Under the pieces are notes generated by a model, which was not told where the DNA came from, searched no databases, and saw only the letters and a program-made list of their open reading frames with translations. From an uncultured Lachnospiraceae bacterium (lineage in GTDB: Bacteria > Bacillota > Clostridia > Lachnospirales > Lachnospiraceae), in assembly GCA_910580015.1 (NCBI GenBank), contig CAJTVT010000039.1, forward strand, positions 21,375 through 27,422: a stretch of DNA of 6,048 nucleotides, written 5' to 3'. Made by a program: the position numbers and the translations under genes. Positions 5,739 to 6,048 of this stretch are shown here, in pieces (position 1 is the first letter of the stretch; each line of letters starts with the position of its first letter).

Positions 5739-5870
5739 ATAAAACATGGATTGTTTTTGGTGATGAGATGTGCTATATTTTATAATTGACAAATTGGAGT
5801 TGAGAAGATGTTTTGTAATGAGATAAAAACTATACAAAGCCTTACAATATATAGTTAATGGGAGTTTAGG

Positions 5871-5982
5871 CTAGTGTATTGACTGTATTATATTTAGTTA
5901 AACCTATTTATGCATTTTTCAGCTATTTTTACTGATTATAGAAAATTGAATTAGGCTAAATATCGACAGGTCAATACACTAG
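5871..5982. mobile_element. MITE-like element of about 112 bp bounded by CTAG
   Basis: CTAGTGTATTGAC (5871-5883) is repeated exactly as the reverse complement GTCAATACACTAG (5970-5982). Inside, TGT/ACA and ATATTTAG (5890-5897)/CTAAATAT (5956-5963) continue the pairing with small gaps, giving terminal inverted repeats of about 27 bases. The interior is AT-rich with no ORF. If the outermost CTAG is a 4-bp target duplication, the element itself would start TG and end CA. This fits a small non-autonomous element moved by a transposase encoded elsewhere; because CTAG is itself a palindrome, the duplication is not proven. Confidence 0.55.
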
Positions 5983-6009
5983 ATATGATTTTGAAATGAG
6001 GAAAAGCAT

Positions 6010-6048
6010 ATGGAAGAAAACTACAATACCCTCATCAAACAAGCGGTT
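6010..6048 (+). CDS. Start of a gene cut by the window edge, product unknown
   Basis: ATG at 6010 is preceded by GAGGAA (5998-6003) at a normal distance and opens a frame MEENYNTLIKQAV that runs off the right edge. Thirteen residues are too few to name a family. It begins 27 bases after the MITE-like element, so that element could carry or disturb its promoter. Confidence 0.55.
   Translation, partial: MEENYNTLIKQAV

Larger units (their letters stand above)
5526..6009. other. Gene-free AT-rich stretch between the 49-aa gene and the right-edge gene
   Basis: These 484 bases contain no convincing coding region on either strand. They hold the two hairpins after the 49-aa gene, a perfect 19-bp inverted repeat and the MITE-like element. 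A lone TTGACA at 5786-5791 has no good -10 at the right distance. The density of inverted repeats and absence of genes suggest mobile-element debris or structured non-coding sequence. Confidence 0.6.

Noticed and set aside
5786..5819. TTGACA followed by TGTAAT as a promoter
   Set aside because: The spacing is 22 bases, too long for a standard sigma-A promoter, and no good -10 is found at 16-18.
5808..5858. 16-codon frame MFCNEIKTIQ... with a purine-rich stretch upstream
   Set aside because: It is too short, the GGAG lies rather far from the ATG, and there is no recognisable similarity. It could be a broken gene start next to the MITE-like element, but nothing supports this beyond position.
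4511..6048. CRISPR array, tRNA or riboswitch in the gene-poor right side
   Set aside because: No regularly spaced direct repeats, cloverleaf or known aptamer-like conserved core could be seen; the repeats present are inverted and individually different.

Overview
The window looks like chromosome of a low-GC Firmicute, most likely a Clostridia/Lachnospiraceae-type gut anaerobe. This is inferred from moderate-to-low GC, strong purine-rich GGAGG ribosome binding sites, TTG/GTG starts and the protein style; no rRNA or other taxonomic marker is present.

Left part (1-4510): three tightly packed plus-strand genes, with gaps of 10 and 12 bases. In order they are a 578-aa protein of unknown family with two hydrophobic, glycine/alanine-rich helical regions; a 731-aa tandem AAA+ ATPase with a degenerate first and intact second ATP site; and a 181-aa acidic protein. 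The ATPase carries the N-terminal 'FE..L.CLAMAPELN..FERMY.YLQDD' block and a CDC48-like C-terminal module that I associate with the AAA+ ATPases of extracellular contractile injection systems (eCIS, Afp15/Pvc15-like). The best working hypothesis is the distal, non-structural end of an eCIS locus: candidate cargo, assembly/loading ATPase and a possible chaperone. No tube, sheath or baseplate gene lies inside the window, so this rests mainly on the ATPase.

Middle part (4511-4913): an insertion scar. A minus-strand HicB-like antitoxin ORF keeps its N-terminal domain but loses its C-terminal part where a TG-ended, IS3-like element end begins. That end supplies the stop codon and is followed by a 17-codon remnant of an IS3-family OrfA transposase. 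No hicA is adjacent.

Right part (4914-6048): an AT-rich accessory stretch. A small XRE/Cro-type regulator is flanked by two copies of a 14-bp palindrome (CACAYTATAATGTG) with an embedded -10-like TATAAT, suggesting self-regulation and control of the next gene. That gene encodes a 49-aa protein of unknown function. The roughly 480 bases after it hold no convincing gene but four inverted repeats: a GC-rich hairpin, a 12-bp hairpin with one mismatch, a perfect 19-bp inverted repeat, and a MITE-like element of about 112 bp bounded by CTAG. A new gene starts at the right edge (MEENYNTLIKQAV...).

The left operon appears to be a coherent functional unit. The right side looks like mobile or regulatory DNA that has accumulated insertions. 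No CRISPR array, tRNA or rRNA was seen.
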